Source: Bactericera cockerelli (taxonomy: Eukaryota > Arthropoda > Insecta > Hemiptera > Triozidae). Taken from it: DNA of 64,000 nucleotides. The notes under the pieces are model-generated. The model was given only the letters and a program-made list of their open reading frames with translations. It was not told where the DNA came from and searched no databases. The stretch is from positions 49,782,085 through 49,846,084 of the forward strand of contig CM044957.1 in NCBI GenBank assembly GCA_024516035.1. The letters are read 5' to 3'. Positions 1 to 12,057 of the stretch are shown here, in pieces. The translations under genes were made by a program, and so were the position numbers. Position 1 is the first letter of the stretch, and each line of letters opens with the position of its first letter.

Positions 1-103
1 GTGCACGATACTATACTAGTACTCCTGGCGTATTCTAATTTTAAATAATAATAATTGTTTTCATTTATATTTTCATACTATGTCGCATCATCTACCTCCC
101 CTT

Positions 104-440
104 AAGTACTCATGAACTTTGTGGTGAAGCACAAGGCTTCTTCACAATTTTTGAGGGTAGCGCAGCATCATTAAAAGAGGCTACACTTTTCGAATTCTAT
201 TACTTTAATTTCTTTTTACTCTGGTAGTGCCACCACTTGTCGTTACTCATACAACTACTCATTTTTATTTTCCTTATCCTATAATAGGGAAAGTAATGGA
301 ATCAGTCAAAAAATTGAGGTATGAGTGACCCCAAACATCCAAGTACAGAGCAGAAAAATTCCTGCCCCGGTGGGGATCGATCCCAGGTCACCATGTGTGC
401 AATGCCTAGCGCGCTAACTCACTCGGCAACGGTGATAACG
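104..440 (-). mobile_element. tRNA-derived SINE family A, with a small MITE piece inside
   Basis: The reverse-oriented tRNA-like head (GGTCACCATGTGTGCAATGC, GGGATCGATCCCAGG) and the characteristic tail (CTTTGTGGTGAAGCACAAGG) are present. About 50 bases around TTTCCTTATCCTATAATAGG interrupt the body. Confidence 0.7.
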
Positions 441-625
441 TTCAAGTTAAAGTGAATGAGATAGTAACGTCCTACCTAAAAAAGCCACCTAAAATGAGAG
501 AGCCACTCACACTGTAGGAAATATGTAGTGAGAATCTCGTGATTATTATTAAAATCTTTATTAATAAAGACATTTGTGCAGTACAAATAATGATGACAAT
601 GAAATAGACAAAATTGGAAATTCAC

Positions 626-3600
626 CTCTGAACTCTGCCTTGAGCTCTTCAGCTGTGACGTCACAGATAGCCACAGGTGCCGTGTCCATGGAATTCTTTG
701 ACTTTTCTGAAACATTCAATTCATAATTATCAGCATTTAATCTATGAGGTTTTAGGACTTTGGTTTAGAACAAGGGGTACAATATCGAAATTCCTGACAG
801 ACGCATATGACTCCCTGTCACTAAACCGGAAAACTTTACAAATGCCCAGTGAAAACATTTAAAAAAATCCATATATTGTATATCCTTTTACTTTTACCTG
901 TTCAACATTCCGCAGGCAGACTATTCTTTTGCATCTTCGACAGTAAAAAAAGTTATCTTATTTGTGTTAATCACTTTCGTGATATCACAACTACTCAAAC
1001 TCAATTTACTAAATCTACGCTGAAAGCGGCACTTGAACCACCGACCTCCAGGTGACAAGTCCATCGCCTTATCAATCAAGCTACTGAGGTCGGTTAGGTA
1101 TCAATAGTAATAATAATAATATAATCATACTCATTAGTGGAAGGTAACCACCAGGCGAAAATACTTGTTCCAGGAAATACTAAAGAAGAACGGGGGGGTT
1201 TTTAGCGGGTGAGCCGACAGAATTGGTGGCCTTCAAGAGGGGCGACACACCATACCCTGCCGGCAAGTCCCGCATATACTCCAGCACTAGAGCTTCGCTG
1301 AAGGAATCTTATAAGATTTTCCTCAAAAAAAAAAAAAAAAAAAAAAAAAAATCCATAAGGCGAGGGGTTATTGCTAAGCATTTTCAACCACCTAACCCTC
1401 AGAGTCTTATTATTATGTGGCCACAAACTCAAATGAAAGAGGAAAAATTCGTCCACTAGGTGGGATTCGAACCAACGCAACGGATCCCTACGCTACCTGG
1501 ATTACCAGACTAGCGCGTTGATGTACTTTAGCCTCGATTATATATTGTTATTGCCAATGACAATCTCTTCCACCCAACCTTATAGTCCTGTTTATAGTCC
1601 TCTAACGATGGCGCGTTGAATGCACCGGATCTCGTAGGATCACCGAAGTTAAGCAACGTCCAGCAGGTTCAAAAATAAGAATAAAAACCAGACGGGCTTA
1701 CTCTTGTCCGAGGGCCGGACAGTGCTTTGCTTGGATAGTCTCCAAGACTGCACCGTGCCGTCGGCGGAGCTGGTGATGACCAGGTCCGGATCCAGGGGGG
1801 ACCACAGGCCAGACATGACGTGACTGTTGTGCCCGTGGTAGGATACCAGGGGCGCCTGGTTCGGAACATCCCACACCTGAAATAGAAAAAAATGTACTCA
1901 TACGCTGTAATAATAATAGTCAGTAGTGGTAGGATACCAGGGGTGCCTGGTTCGGGACATCCCACACCTGAAATAGATAAAAATATATAGAAAAATAAAT
2001 ATACTTGTAGGCTGTAATAATAATAATAATGCAATCCTGCCATCTAGTCCGAAAATTTTTAAGTTCTCAGTAGATTTTTTTTTTTTCTCCCCAGTAAAAT
2101 TTAACTCTCATTTTAATACTTATTGTCAAAGTTTATGTGAGAAAGTATGAGTTTACTCCTCACATAAACTAAGAAAAACTGTAAATGAAAATACAAGTAT
2201 CTGGTTCATAATAATAATTATCTATAGTGGAAGGTAAAAAAAAAATTACCCCTAAAACATTTTAGAGAGGTCTCAAGGTCAGTGACTGATTTTGTCTAAG
2301 AATTTGGAAAATATGTATTAATTGTAAGTTTTTTTCCGATTGTAATGTATTCTTAAACAAATAAAGACTATGCTATTCTAGTGGAAGGTAACCACCGCCA
2401 GCCTCCGTGGCGTAACGGTTGTGACTACTGCCCGTAGTCCAGAGATCCTGAGTTCGATCCCCGGTCGGAGCAGATTTTTCACATAAAATTCTGTTCCCTC
2501 CGTACATGTGAGGCTGGCATTTCCGGCTGGGTGAGGATGTAGGTAGCTGGTACGATTCCCAGCGAATGGAGGGTAAAACCTCCGTCCTAATCCAGGACGT
2601 TAAATCAAATAGAATTGTCGGATTCCAACCAGTGGGAATTACCTGAGCTACTTTTTTTTTTTTTTTTTTTGCATTGGCATTGGCATTGGGGCAAAAATAA
2701 CCCATACAGCCACTTTTTTATTTTTAATTACACATTAAGTATTAAATTACAGAATAGAGATTACATTTTATTTTAGGTGGATATTTTGTTTTTTGCAAGA
2801 TATTTCGGATAATACTGACGTAATTAAAGGGCTGGTCCAAGATATAACTTAGTATCAGTATAAACAGTATAGTCTTTGAAATAGTTCATCCCTAGAGTCC
2901 TGGTATTTTATGCAGCACATTAATATACCTGAGCCACTTGATCGTAGGAGGTAGACAGCAGCTGTCCTTTCACATGAGGGTTCCAGGCGACGCAAGTAAT
3001 CTTCTGGGAGTGCAGAGCCAGTGTCGCTATCGGTTGTCGAGCTACATTCAAGTTCTCTGAAATAGAATAGTTACATCAATAATAATAATATCGCCTTATT
3101 TAGACTGCCCGATTAGGACTTTGAGGTCCCGTTATTAAAGCAGTAAGCTTAAGACGTATTATTATGTGATAAAAATTCCAAATGGGAGGATAATGATCGC
3201 ACGAATAGCTCAGTGGTTAACCACTCGCTTGCCATACGGAAGGTTCCGGGTTCGAACCCCCGCGCCGACAAAAATTTGTATTCAAAATTTGGTTACAGTT
3301 GTTTGTAAGGGATACCTTCCGGTGCGCTCGTGTTGACCCAGCACCTAAATGGGAAGTATTGTGTCACTTTTCGCCCATCAGAGGGGAGGCATACTGCGGG
3401 ATGGGCAGGCCACAACACAGACCGCAAGCGTCTACAGTAGTTCCTGTTTCATAGCTACGAAATAAAAAACGCTGTGAAACACTCTTCTTTAAAATAAAAA
3501 AAATATTTATCCCATGGTGACAAATGAGGAAATGAGATATCATATTTGTGTTACTCACTTTCGTGATATCACAACTACTCTAACGCGTTCTACTAAATCT

Positions 3601-6600
3601 ACGCTGAAACCGGGACTTGAACCACCGACCTCCAGGTTACACTCATTTCTATAAAAAAAAACTTGTCTTGTCCCGGCTGAGTTTCGAACCCGCGACCTCT
3701 GGATTCACAGAGTGCTGCCTTTACCACTGCGCTACCGGGACATCGTCACTTTGTTTGTACAAATTACCACACTTGTGGTTAGACCTCATAATTAGAAAGT
3801 ATACTGGTCACAATAGATCTAAACAGAGGTCGGTGTGATAATTGGTGCTTCTCTTGTGGAACTCCAACCAGTCTGTAATAATAATAATAATAGCTACCTG
3901 GATCCAGATTGAAGACCTTGATCTTGTCGCTGCCGGTGGCGAGCCAGTGCTTGCAGGGGGAGTCACACGAGTAGGTGAAGGCGGGGTGCCAGGCCAGCGT
4001 GTTGATGAGCTTGGTGTGCTCTAGGAGGGTGACCAGGAGCTCCAGCTGAGCCGAGAGAATGTAGATAGATCTGGGACAAGAGATACACAGGAGATTATCA
4101 AATGTATATAGTTAGTTATAGAGTTATAATTTAATTTTTATTTTAATTAAGTAATATGTATTATTATTTTTTCCCCCTCCAATTTTTACTTATTTCTTGT
4201 ACTCATATTTATAATGACGTTGTTTTATGTACATCATGTATTCTTGTGAACACTAAAAATATTATCTTATCTTATCATCAACCGAAAGCCAGCCTACGTG
4301 GCGTGACGGTTAAGATCCCCGGTTGGGGCAGACTTTTCGAAGGAAGTTACCTCTAAACACGTGAGGCTCACATTTCCAGCCCTACTGGACTACATACTCA
4401 TTGTAACTGGCTAGATCTAGTTCATACATACCCGTTTTCATTGGCCACAGCCACGGCAGAGAAGTCAGGCTTCCAGCAGAGATCAGACTTCCTGGTGTCG
4501 GGGGGCTGCCCCGCCTCTCTGTCTATGCGGTCCAGGTGGGGCTTCAAGCTGATGGGCGGGGTGGCTGAACAGAAACCATTAGAACCATACATTAACAAAA
4601 TTACAACTTTGTTCTCCTGGCATGTGAGACAGTTGGCCCTGGAGCAAGGAAAGACCTTCTTTAAAACTTTAAGCAAGGGCAGGCTACAACACAGACCACA
4701 AGTGTCTACAGTAGCTCCTGTTTCATGGCTACGAAATAAGAAAAGGCTGTGAAGCACTCATCCTTTAAAAAAAAATAGTTATCCCATGGTGACATATGAG
4801 TTATCATGTTTGTGTTCATCACTTTCGTGACATCACAACTACTCAAATTCGCTCTACAAACTGTTAGCGTAATGGGACTTCCTGTCTCGAGCCGACAGTC
4901 TAAATAAAGCACTACTCTACTATACTATACTAAATCTACGCTGAAACTGGACCTTGAACCACCGACCTTCAGGTTACAAAACCGCCGCCTTATCGATCCA
5001 GCTACTGAGAAATGAGTAATACAAAAGCTCTACAAATAACTCACCTTTGAAAGCTTTGGCCAGTGGAGTGAACATGTAAACCCCTCCATTGGCTATCAGA
5101 TACAGGCAGTATGGCTCTATGAACATAAAGTAAAATGAAATGACATCGTAAATTTATGTAATAATAATAATATGGAATCTAATTAGGGCAAATCTAATTA
5201 TGTAATTGCAAATTGCAAAAAGAGAAGAAGTGCACTGGTAGTCAAGTGGTTAAGGCGCTACTCTGGTAATCCAGGTAGCGTAGGGATCCGTTGGTTCGAA
5301 TCCCACCCAGTGCATGAATTTTTCCTCATGCATTTGAGTTTGTGACCACATAGTAATAAGACTCTGAGAGTTAGGTGGTAGAAAATTCTTTGAACATTAA
5401 CCTCGCCTGGTGGTTATCTTCCACTAAATAGTATTATTATTATAAATGAAGAGAAAAGAAAAGAAAATAACTGATGGTTGGACCACAAACCTTTGCCTCC
5501 CGACTCGTCAGGCGCCATGAAGGGCGGGTAGGGCCCCCACTGCAGAGTGTACACCGCGTTCTTCTCGCTCTCTGGGTTCGCCCCTGACTTGGGCTTCTCC
5601 AGCGAGTACATGATGAAGGGTCCCTTGTTGGGCGCCCCCAGGTCTACCACCCCCACCGAGCCAGAGCTAGTGCCGTAGCCTAGCCAGCCCTCTCTGCTCG
5701 GGTGGAAGCTCAGCTGTGAACAGAAATTTCATAATAATAATAATATCGCCTTATTTATACTGCCCGATAAGGACTATTAAAGTCCCATTATTCCACCAGT
5801 AAGCCCAAGACATATTATTATGTGGTAAAAATCCCAAATGGGAGGATAACTTGTCATGTCCCGGCTGGGTTTCGAACCCACGACCTCTGGAATCTCTGGA
5901 TTCACAGGCCTTTTAAATAACTTGTCATAAGTGTTAGATATAATCCTAGTCATAAGTGTTAGATATAATCCTAGTCATAAGCATAAGTGTTAGATGTAAT
6001 CCTAGTCATAAGTGTTTTAATCTTAATGTTTAACTGTAAGATTTTTTTTCAGTGTCTCCCTCGTACTTAGACATCCTGGTACTTAGCCTGTATACAGTGT
6101 CTCCCTCAACCTTGACATCCTGGTACATAGCCTGTATACAGTGTCTCCCTCAACCTTGACATCCTGGTACATAGCCTGTATACAGTGTCTCCCTCAACCT
6201 TGACATCCTGGTACTTAGCCTGTATACAGTGTCTCCCTCGACCTTGACATCCTGGTACTTAGCCTGTATACAGTGTCTCCCTCAACCTTGACATCCTGTT
6301 AACGTAATTCCAGCAGTACTACTGCATGTAAACAGTGTTGAAAAAAAAACCAGAGAATCTACTTACCGACATCACTTTTCCCTCAATTTTCTGCCAGATC
6401 TCTGTCATGTCAAGGTATGCTCGCTTGAACATATTCCAGATAAGTATTTTGCCTTCTCCTAAACCTATGGCTAGCCTGAAATGAAAACCAGTAAATAAAA
6501 TGTTACATTCACAACAAGGCGATATTATATTACTGTGAGTTTATTTAAATTTGTTTTTCAGTACATATTTAAATTTATTCTAGGTAGAAAGCGATCTATG

Positions 6601-9197
6601 TTAAATCCTTTATTACACGGAACAGTTTGCGCTGTTCACCCCCTCATACCTTTCTTTTTTTTTTTTTTTTTTTTTTTTGTAAAACTTAAAACACAAATCA
6701 TTGTAATACATCTGAACCTAACATTAAAATCTGTTATCATTTTACTAAAGTTTTAAAAGTGCATATTTTGTGACCTTCTCAATGATTGATAGGTTGAGCC
6801 ATTAAAATTACAAGACACATTCCGTGGTCGTTGTCATTTCCTGTGAAGGTCTAGGAATAAAAATGAAAACCTTCGTTTTAAAAGCTTCAAATCTTAAAAC
6901 TGTGTCTGATTAATTACCTGGACTATAATAATAATAATTGCGTGTCCATGAGATAGGGACAGATACCCATATCACTGTGGTGAGAGGATTATATGGACGT
7001 TTTAACGTCCTGATAGTCAGGATGGGGATTTTACCCTCCCTACGCTGGGAATCGTACCAGCTAACCACATTAACCTCACCCAGCCGGAATAGGGCCGGAG
7101 TTGCCAGCCTCACGTGTTCGTAGCAAACAGATTTTTCTGTGAGGAAATTCTGCTCCTACCGGGAGTTGAACTCGTGATCTCTGGACTACGGGCAGTAGTC
7201 ACAACAGTTACGCCACGGAGGCTAGGTGAGGAACTGGACAGATTTAATTACCTGGACTGATCTAATTACCTGGACTGATCTAATTACCTAGACTGATCTA
7301 ATTACCTGGACTGATCAGGAACAATAGACAGAGCCAAAGCAAATACATAGGAGGTACAGGTATGCAGATCCAAGGTCAAGCTTAGCTGTTGCAGTGAGTA
7401 GCGAATGAGATGTCTGTCCACCGCCAGGGTCCAGATGACCTGGTCTAGGCCTGAGTCAACTTCTGTGGTCCTGAGGGCGCAAAGGGATTTAAATATACAG
7501 GGCCCGCTAAAAAAAAGGGGTCATTCTATATATCTACGTTTCATTTGATTTTTATAATATCACTCAGATGATGATGATTTTTTTTTTTTTTTTACTCCTT
7601 GTGCATATCATCCATTTTACAAATGTTGTCATTTGTGCATCAAAGTACAAATAATCATCTGTATCAAAGTACACAAATGTATACGTTCAGACATTATCCA
7701 TAGAATTCCAAAAAAGATTCTCGTTTCAAGGAGCCTAGACGCTCACATAGACCGAATTTTTGATCATTATAATCAACTATTCAAACCCCAACAAACTCTC
7801 TCCTGATCTGAATTTTCTTCTGGTTCCTTGTATGCACAAGATGCACATTGCATATACTCGCCACCCTCACAATCCCCCTCCCTATCCTCGTCCTCATTCA
7901 TCCCAGCATTCTTCTTTCTTTTAATTTTCATTTCATTTGCCCACTTAGAACTAGTTTCACATTACTTACTGTGGGCAGGCCAAGCATAGGATGGGTTTGC
8001 TTTTGTGTCTGTCATGGACTAGCTTGAATTTGAACTGAAGACTCTCTTTGCTGCAACGGAGAGACATTTTAAATTATTCATGCATATTGTAAGAATCAAC
8101 ATTCATAATTACTTTTATATAGGTATTACTTTTATTGTATTTTTTCAAGTCTCTAATACAGACAACACATTTTAATACATTTAAAATGAGACTATTTCGA
8201 AGAGTATAAATATAATAAGGAAGTGTTTTGTAACCCATTCAGTTTATATAGCTACATATATGTGAATATATCAAAAGCATATAAAAATAAATACAAAGAA
8301 AAAATATCCTCAATTTGCAATTTTGAAAATGGTAGTCACCATGGCCGAGTGGTTTCGCGCAACAGGCTTGTACACAAGGTGACCTGGGTTCGAATCCCAG
8401 CAGTCAGAAATTTTTGTCTCGGTACTTAGGATATTCAAAGTCTGTACTTTGGATACTCATAAATCGTAAGGAAAAATGAGTAGCTGCTTTAATATTAGCA
8501 ACAACCAGTGACAGAATTATGGGCAAAGTAATATGTATGTAAAAGAAATTAAGTCCTATAATTCTGCACTACCCACTAAATTGTGATATAATAACACAAA
8601 GAACACACTCTCATTTTATTCGAAAACAGAACCTTCTAAATTCTCAACATTATCAAAAACTCTCGAGGAGAAGAAAAAAAATGTCTATCCCAGTCTGGTA
8701 ATCCAGAGGTCACAAGTTTGAAACCCAGTTGGGACATGACAAGTTATCCTCTTACTTGGGATTATGACCACATAATAATATGTCTTGGGCTTCTGCTGGA
8801 ATAATGCGACTCATTTGCCCTAATTGAGCAGTATAAATAAGGCAATATTATTTTTATTATTGTGATTTGTTTCCTTACTTGGTATTTAGAGGTTCAGTCT
8901 GAAATGTGATGACTTCAGCAAATCTGGTAGTGGTTACAATGGTGTGAGGTCTGCACCAGCACACTATACTCCAGCCATGATCTTTCTTGTAGTTCCTGGA
9001 AGTAGTAATAAAAATAATGTTATTTCTTGGTGAGAATTGAGAAAAAGTGACATTTTTATTAACAAATGTATCGTAGCAAAAGCTACAGCTTTATTTATTT
9101 TTCAAAATACAATTTAGGTAATACAATAATTACAATTTAAGTATACAAGAATAAATTACAGAATAAGAGCAGATATAAAACATTTGAGTATTGTACA

Positions 9198-9242
<45 letters not shown>

Positions 9243-11058
9243 ACATTTTATGAAGAAAAGTGACATTTTATGAAGAGAACAGCCAATGCATGTCTAGCAT
9301 TAGGAGTCAGACTTTATATCTTGTACCTACCAACTCATCAAACTTTTTTTTTATAAAGAAAATAGGTATTGATATTAAACAGATATTGTTTTACAAAGTT
9401 TTTCAGCTTAAAATTGTCAACCTTTGTTACAAATAATAATTTATTATTAATGCAACCACATTACTATTCATTTATACTATAAAAAGAGAAAAACTTTCTA
9501 CAAAACTCAAAACAGACTTACCTAGCAAAGCGTTGATTGTTTTTGCTCATTGCAGTGCGAGGTAGATGAACGTTAGCAATCGTTTTAGCACAATCATTCT
9601 TTGCCTTGGATGCATGATTTGTGTTGATGATATGGACTCCATAGTCTTTGGTTCCTGCTACAATGTACTTGGGTTCATCATCTGACTTGTCATAAATCAC
9701 ATCAGAGGCAACAGGGCACCAGGAGAGAGACATGATGTCACAGTCAAAACATCGCACACGACCCAACATCATGCCTTGATCTAGAGAAGAGATTTAAATA
9801 TTAGATTTCAACATCATTGCATGATGGAGGAAAAATGTACAGATCTACTAAAAACTCTTTGGTTCAATTTTTCAATTTGGGTAAGTAGATACAATGAGTA
9901 TTTTTTCTCTTTATATCACTCATTGGGTACCTTGAGAATCCAATCTGCCATGTCAAGAGTCTCAAAAGAACTAATGCTATAGGGTGCCCTGGGGTAATTA
10001 TGAGACACAAAAGTTAGGGTAATTCTGAGACAGTAATTTTTAACTCACTTCAGGTATGAAAAGCGAGTAGGTAAGGTGGACCAACAATGTATTATACTCA
10101 TTCCTTGGTCCTGTGAAAATGTTTAAAAAATTTCAAAGGTTGAAAATTTTCAAAGGAAAAAAACTTAACTTTTTTAAATACTAGAAAAACCTCTGGAAAT
10201 TTTTGAAAAAAACTATCTATCACTTAAGACAAACTTTCAATTTTCTGTTTGCAATAAAAATACCTTTCATACATTTGACTAATTTAATTTAGATTCAAAT
10301 TTATTTAAGATTATTTATCACAAAGGTTGTTACCACAACACTGTCAAAATACCTGATTTCATACTGAATATGACTACATGTCCGCACTTGGCACCAATAG
10401 CTACAATGTCCTTGTTGTGTGGAGAAGCAGCAATACACTGAGGAAATATGCGACCCTTGACAATGTACTGCTTTACAGTATTGGCTTCCAGTGCCCAGCG
10501 AGATACAACACTGTTATCACTCACTGATACTATCACATGGGGGTCTGTCTTGAGCCAGTCGATCCCAACTATTTTGTGTCCACTCTCTATTTGTTTCTAC
10601 AACAGAAGAAAGAAAAACTTATGATTCATGAATGGATGGGGCTTGTTATCACGAGAGTCAAGTACATACAATTTGTTAGGATTAACAATTCAGATATTAC
10701 ATTTAACTGATTTGATAGAGTGAAAAGAACTTACCAAGTGGGCATTATTCACCATGACACACTGTCCATTAGTCAGATTCCACATTCTGACAGCACCATC
10801 ATCTCCGTACGACACTAGGTGCTTGTAGAATTGTTTATTTACATCCGTCACAGGAGAGAAGACACATCCTGTAGCTCTATCCTTGTGAGCTGTCTTGATA
10901 GTTCTTGAGTCAACACCAAAAGCATTTGGAGCATAAGCATTTCTCATGACAACAATGTCTGTCCTGACACAATATGCAATCAGTGAACAGTCATGGTTGA
11001 TTGTCATCACCTGGTTCAAGAACCAGTTTGGTGTAGAAAATAATGTCATACTGTCCAT
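626..11058 (-). CDS. Gemin5: Gemin5 (rigor mortis) ortholog, N-terminal WD40 half, 14 exons, 3' part beyond window
   Basis: Gemin5 is the snRNA-binding subunit of the SMN complex: its WD40 domains recognise the Sm site and cap of pre-snRNAs in the cytoplasm. Coding exons in transcript order are 11058-10735, 10596-10353, 9780-9522, 8995-8879, 8050-7970, 7470-7306, 6475-6367, 5713-5491, 5116-5045, 4564-4432, 4070-3898, 3056-2929, 1876-1702 and 706-626. All borders are GT-AG and phases join without a break, giving 761 codons plus one base. Visible matches to the family are N-terminal STPNWF (Trp12 aligns with human cap-contact Trp14), SWCPV, YTLQWGPYPPF, CWKPDFSAVAVANENGSI, NTLAWHP, TCVAWNPHVKGQLLSTSYD and LWSPLDPDLVITSSADGTV. 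Vertebrate Gemin5 is about 1500 aa, so the TPR-like and C-terminal half lies left of base 1. The start is ATG 11058; an acceptor two bases upstream (11061-11062) implies a non-coding 5' exon that I could not place. Identity is confident; the exon ends are by eye. Confidence 0.9.
948..1092 (-). mobile_element. tRNA-derived SINE family F
   Basis: CTTTCGTGATATCACAACTA (body) and CACTTGAACCACCGACCTCC, then CAATCAAGCTACTGAGGTCG (reverse head), identify the family. Confidence 0.68.
1357..1525 (-). mobile_element. tRNA-derived SINE family B
   Basis: GTGGGATTCGAACCAACG (B box reversed) and GTCTTATTATTATGTGGCCA identify the family. The adjoining A-run lies at 1325-1350. Confidence 0.65.
1605..1675 (+). 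mobile_element. 5S rRNA-derived SINE head
   Basis: GGATCTCGTAGGATCACCGA then AGTTAAGCAACGTCCAGCAG follows the 5' half of eukaryotic 5S rRNA including its internal promoter region. It is truncated and not a functional 5S gene. Confidence 0.7.
1836..2030 (-). repeat. Two-copy duplication of the Gemin5 exon 13 acceptor
   Basis: 1836-1926 and 1927-2030 share GGTAGGATACCAGGGG and CACACCTGAAATAG, that is the first about 40 bases of exon 13 with its acceptor TTTCAG|GTGTGGGATGT. The distal copy is an upstream decoy with an intact AG. Confidence 0.85.
2396..2650 (+). mobile_element. tRNA-derived SINE family E, Gemin5 intron 12
   Basis: The head GCCTCCGTGGCGTAACGGTT with B box GAGTTCGATCCCCGG is followed by a body containing GGCATTTCCGGCTGGGTGAG and TACGATTCCCAGCGAATGGA. 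Confidence 0.75.
3196..3490 (+). mobile_element. tRNA-derived SINE family D, Gemin5 intron 11
   Basis: The head GCACGAATAGCTCAGTGGTT, B box GGGTTCGAACCCC and a tail with GAGGGGAGGCATACTGCGGG and GGCCACAACACAGACCGCAA are present. Confidence 0.75.
3535..3645 (-). mobile_element. SINE family F fragment
   Basis: CTTTCGTGATATCACAACTA and GGGACTTGAACCACCGACCT are present; the head is cut where a SINE-C head begins. Confidence 0.6.
3655..3745 (-). mobile_element. SINE family C, head only
   Basis: TGTCCCGGCTGAGTTTCGAA and CACTGCGCTACCGGGACA form a reverse tRNA-like head. Confidence 0.6.
4284..4395 (+). mobile_element. SINE family E fragment
   Basis: AGCCTACGTGGCGTGACGGT and CACGTGAGGCTCACATTTCC are present, with part of the head deleted. 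Confidence 0.55.
4797..5012 (-). mobile_element. SINE family F interrupted by about 75 bp
   Basis: The body is at 4797-4858 and the head at 4935-5012. The insert (GACAGTCTAAATAAAGCACT) also occurs at 49240-49310. Confidence 0.62.
5227..5430 (+). mobile_element. SINE family B, Gemin5 intron 8
   Basis: The head GGTAGTCAAGTGGTTAAGGC, B box GGTTCGAATCCCACC and tail CCTCGCCTGGTGGTTATC are present. Confidence 0.75.
5733..5905 (-). mobile_element. tRNA-derived SINE family C, Gemin5 intron 7
   Basis: The tail ATATCGCCTTATTTATACTG, body CCCAAATGGGAGGATAACTT and reversed B box GGGTTTCGAACCCACGAC are present; the head is truncated. Confidence 0.72.
6040..6300. repeat. 44-bp minisatellite (about 6 copies), Gemin5 intron 7
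   Basis: The unit contains ACAGTGTCTCCCTCAACCTT and ACATCCTGGTACTTAGCC. It shows no resemblance to the neighbouring exons. Confidence 0.85.
6938..7228 (-). mobile_element. SINE family E, Gemin5 intron 6
   Basis: The reverse copy includes GAATCGTACCAGCTAACCAC and the head GTTACGCCACGGAGGCTAG. Confidence 0.72.
7242..7318 (-). repeat. 18-bp splice-donor repeat at Gemin5 exon 6 (5 copies)
   Basis: In transcript sense the unit is CAGTCCAG|GTAATTAGAT. The first donor (exon end 7306) is used to keep phase; four further copies follow in the intron. Confidence 0.85.
8334..8620 (+). mobile_element. SINE family A
   Basis: It has an A-box-like GGCCGAGTGG, B box GGTTCGAATCC, body GAAAAATGAGTAGCTGCTTT and tail CTGCACTACCCACTAAATTG. 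Confidence 0.75.
8682..8865 (+). mobile_element. SINE family C, decayed head
   Basis: CCCAGTTGGGACATGACAAG, GTCTTGGGCTTCTGCTGG and an ATAAGGCAATATTATT tail are present. Confidence 0.65.
9199..9241 (+). repeat. Poly-T run (about 43 bases), Gemin5 intron 3
   Basis: Uninterrupted T. Similar runs occur at 32186-32215 (T), 1325-1350 (A), 6656-6678 (T) and 33761-33780 (A). Confidence 0.9.
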
Positions 11059-11062
11059 TTCT

Positions 11063-11786
11063 GAAATAAAAAGAATATATAGACAAGACTCTTTAAGAAA
11101 CCTTATTCATTACTATAAGGTTGGGTACCCAAAGAAAATGTTTCAATAGGTCACTAGTTTAGATGGCAAGCTTTGTAATGCAATTTATGGTCAAGGTGGG
11201 GTATATTTAACTCTCTAATTATATTTGAGTCTATTATATCCAGATTTGACTGTATTTGGTTTACAAGAAAATTAACATTAAAGATTAACAAAAAAAAATG
11301 CATACAAAATGAACTTTAGAGCATTTTGTACAGCTGAAACTGTGTCCCAAACATATTTGAAAATGAAATATACCTCATTTTTGACAAAAATTGCAGTACA
11401 AAGTTTGCCATCTAAAATAGATATTCACCAATTCTGAGGAAACAAGGAAATACGCAAAGTAGAAAATTCTTTATAATAGAGAATTTTTTAGGTCCCTGCA
11501 TCACCTTTTTAAGTGTAATAAAGACCTGACTATATTGGAAACCTCTTTATAAGAGAATTTTTGCTCTGTCCCAAGGGTTCCATTTTACCTATCCAGGGAC
11601 TGTATTTAGGGTGGGTAAACTCTGAGAACTTATTTGATATCTGTTACGGTTTACAAGATAATTAACATTTAGTATTTCAATATATCATACTTGTAGTATG
11701 GACCCCTTGATCAATAAGTTTTCCTTAATATTCCTAAAAGAAAGGTCCAGAACTGCTGATTTAATACAAGGCACATTTCCACTTCA
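11063..11786. other. Gemin5 upstream or 5' intron sequence
   Basis: AT-rich sequence without a recognisable exon or repeat. The first Gemin5 non-coding exon should lie here or further right, but I cannot place it. Confidence 0.4.
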
Positions 11787-11816
11787 TGTTCTCTAAAGCT
11801 AACACAACCAAATTAA

Positions 11817-12057
11817 TCTTAATATATAAATGTCAAAGACACTCACTGACCACTGACCACTGACTGATCATCGCTCTACAGCCCAAACCTTAAGTCCTAG
11901 GAAGCTGAAATTTGGTAGGTAGCTTTGTCTTATAGTCTAGATGTGCAATAAGACGGGATTTTTCGAAACTCCCACTACAACACCTGCCATTGGCGAAAAA
12001 GGATTTCTTGCTTTCACGGCCATGCCTCGGCCCGCAAAGCGGGCGACAGCCCGCTAG
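11817..12057 (+). mobile_element. Short non-autonomous Helitron
   Basis: It begins TCTTAATATATAAATG after an A and ends with a GC-rich hairpin (GCGGGC-gaca-GCCCGC) followed by CTAG|T, the classic Helitron 3' end with insertion between A and T. There is no Rep/helicase coding. The 30-bp sequence from TGTTCTCTAAAGCTAACACA onward lies directly on both sides (11787-11816 and 12058-12087). Confidence 0.68.

Noticed and set aside
1202..1480. Frames containing long Lys or Phe runs
   Set aside because: They cross a poly-A tract within SINE B.
1605..1675. 5S rRNA gene
   Set aside because: Only about half of 5S is present and similar pieces are fused to a SINE body elsewhere.
8334..8410. Possible tRNA genes (tRNA-like heads with A and B boxes here and at 5231, 18959, 26824, 42970, 51312, 58792, 59110)
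   Set aside because: Each is followed by a family-specific body and tail and occurs many times; the cloverleafs are imperfect. They are SINE heads.
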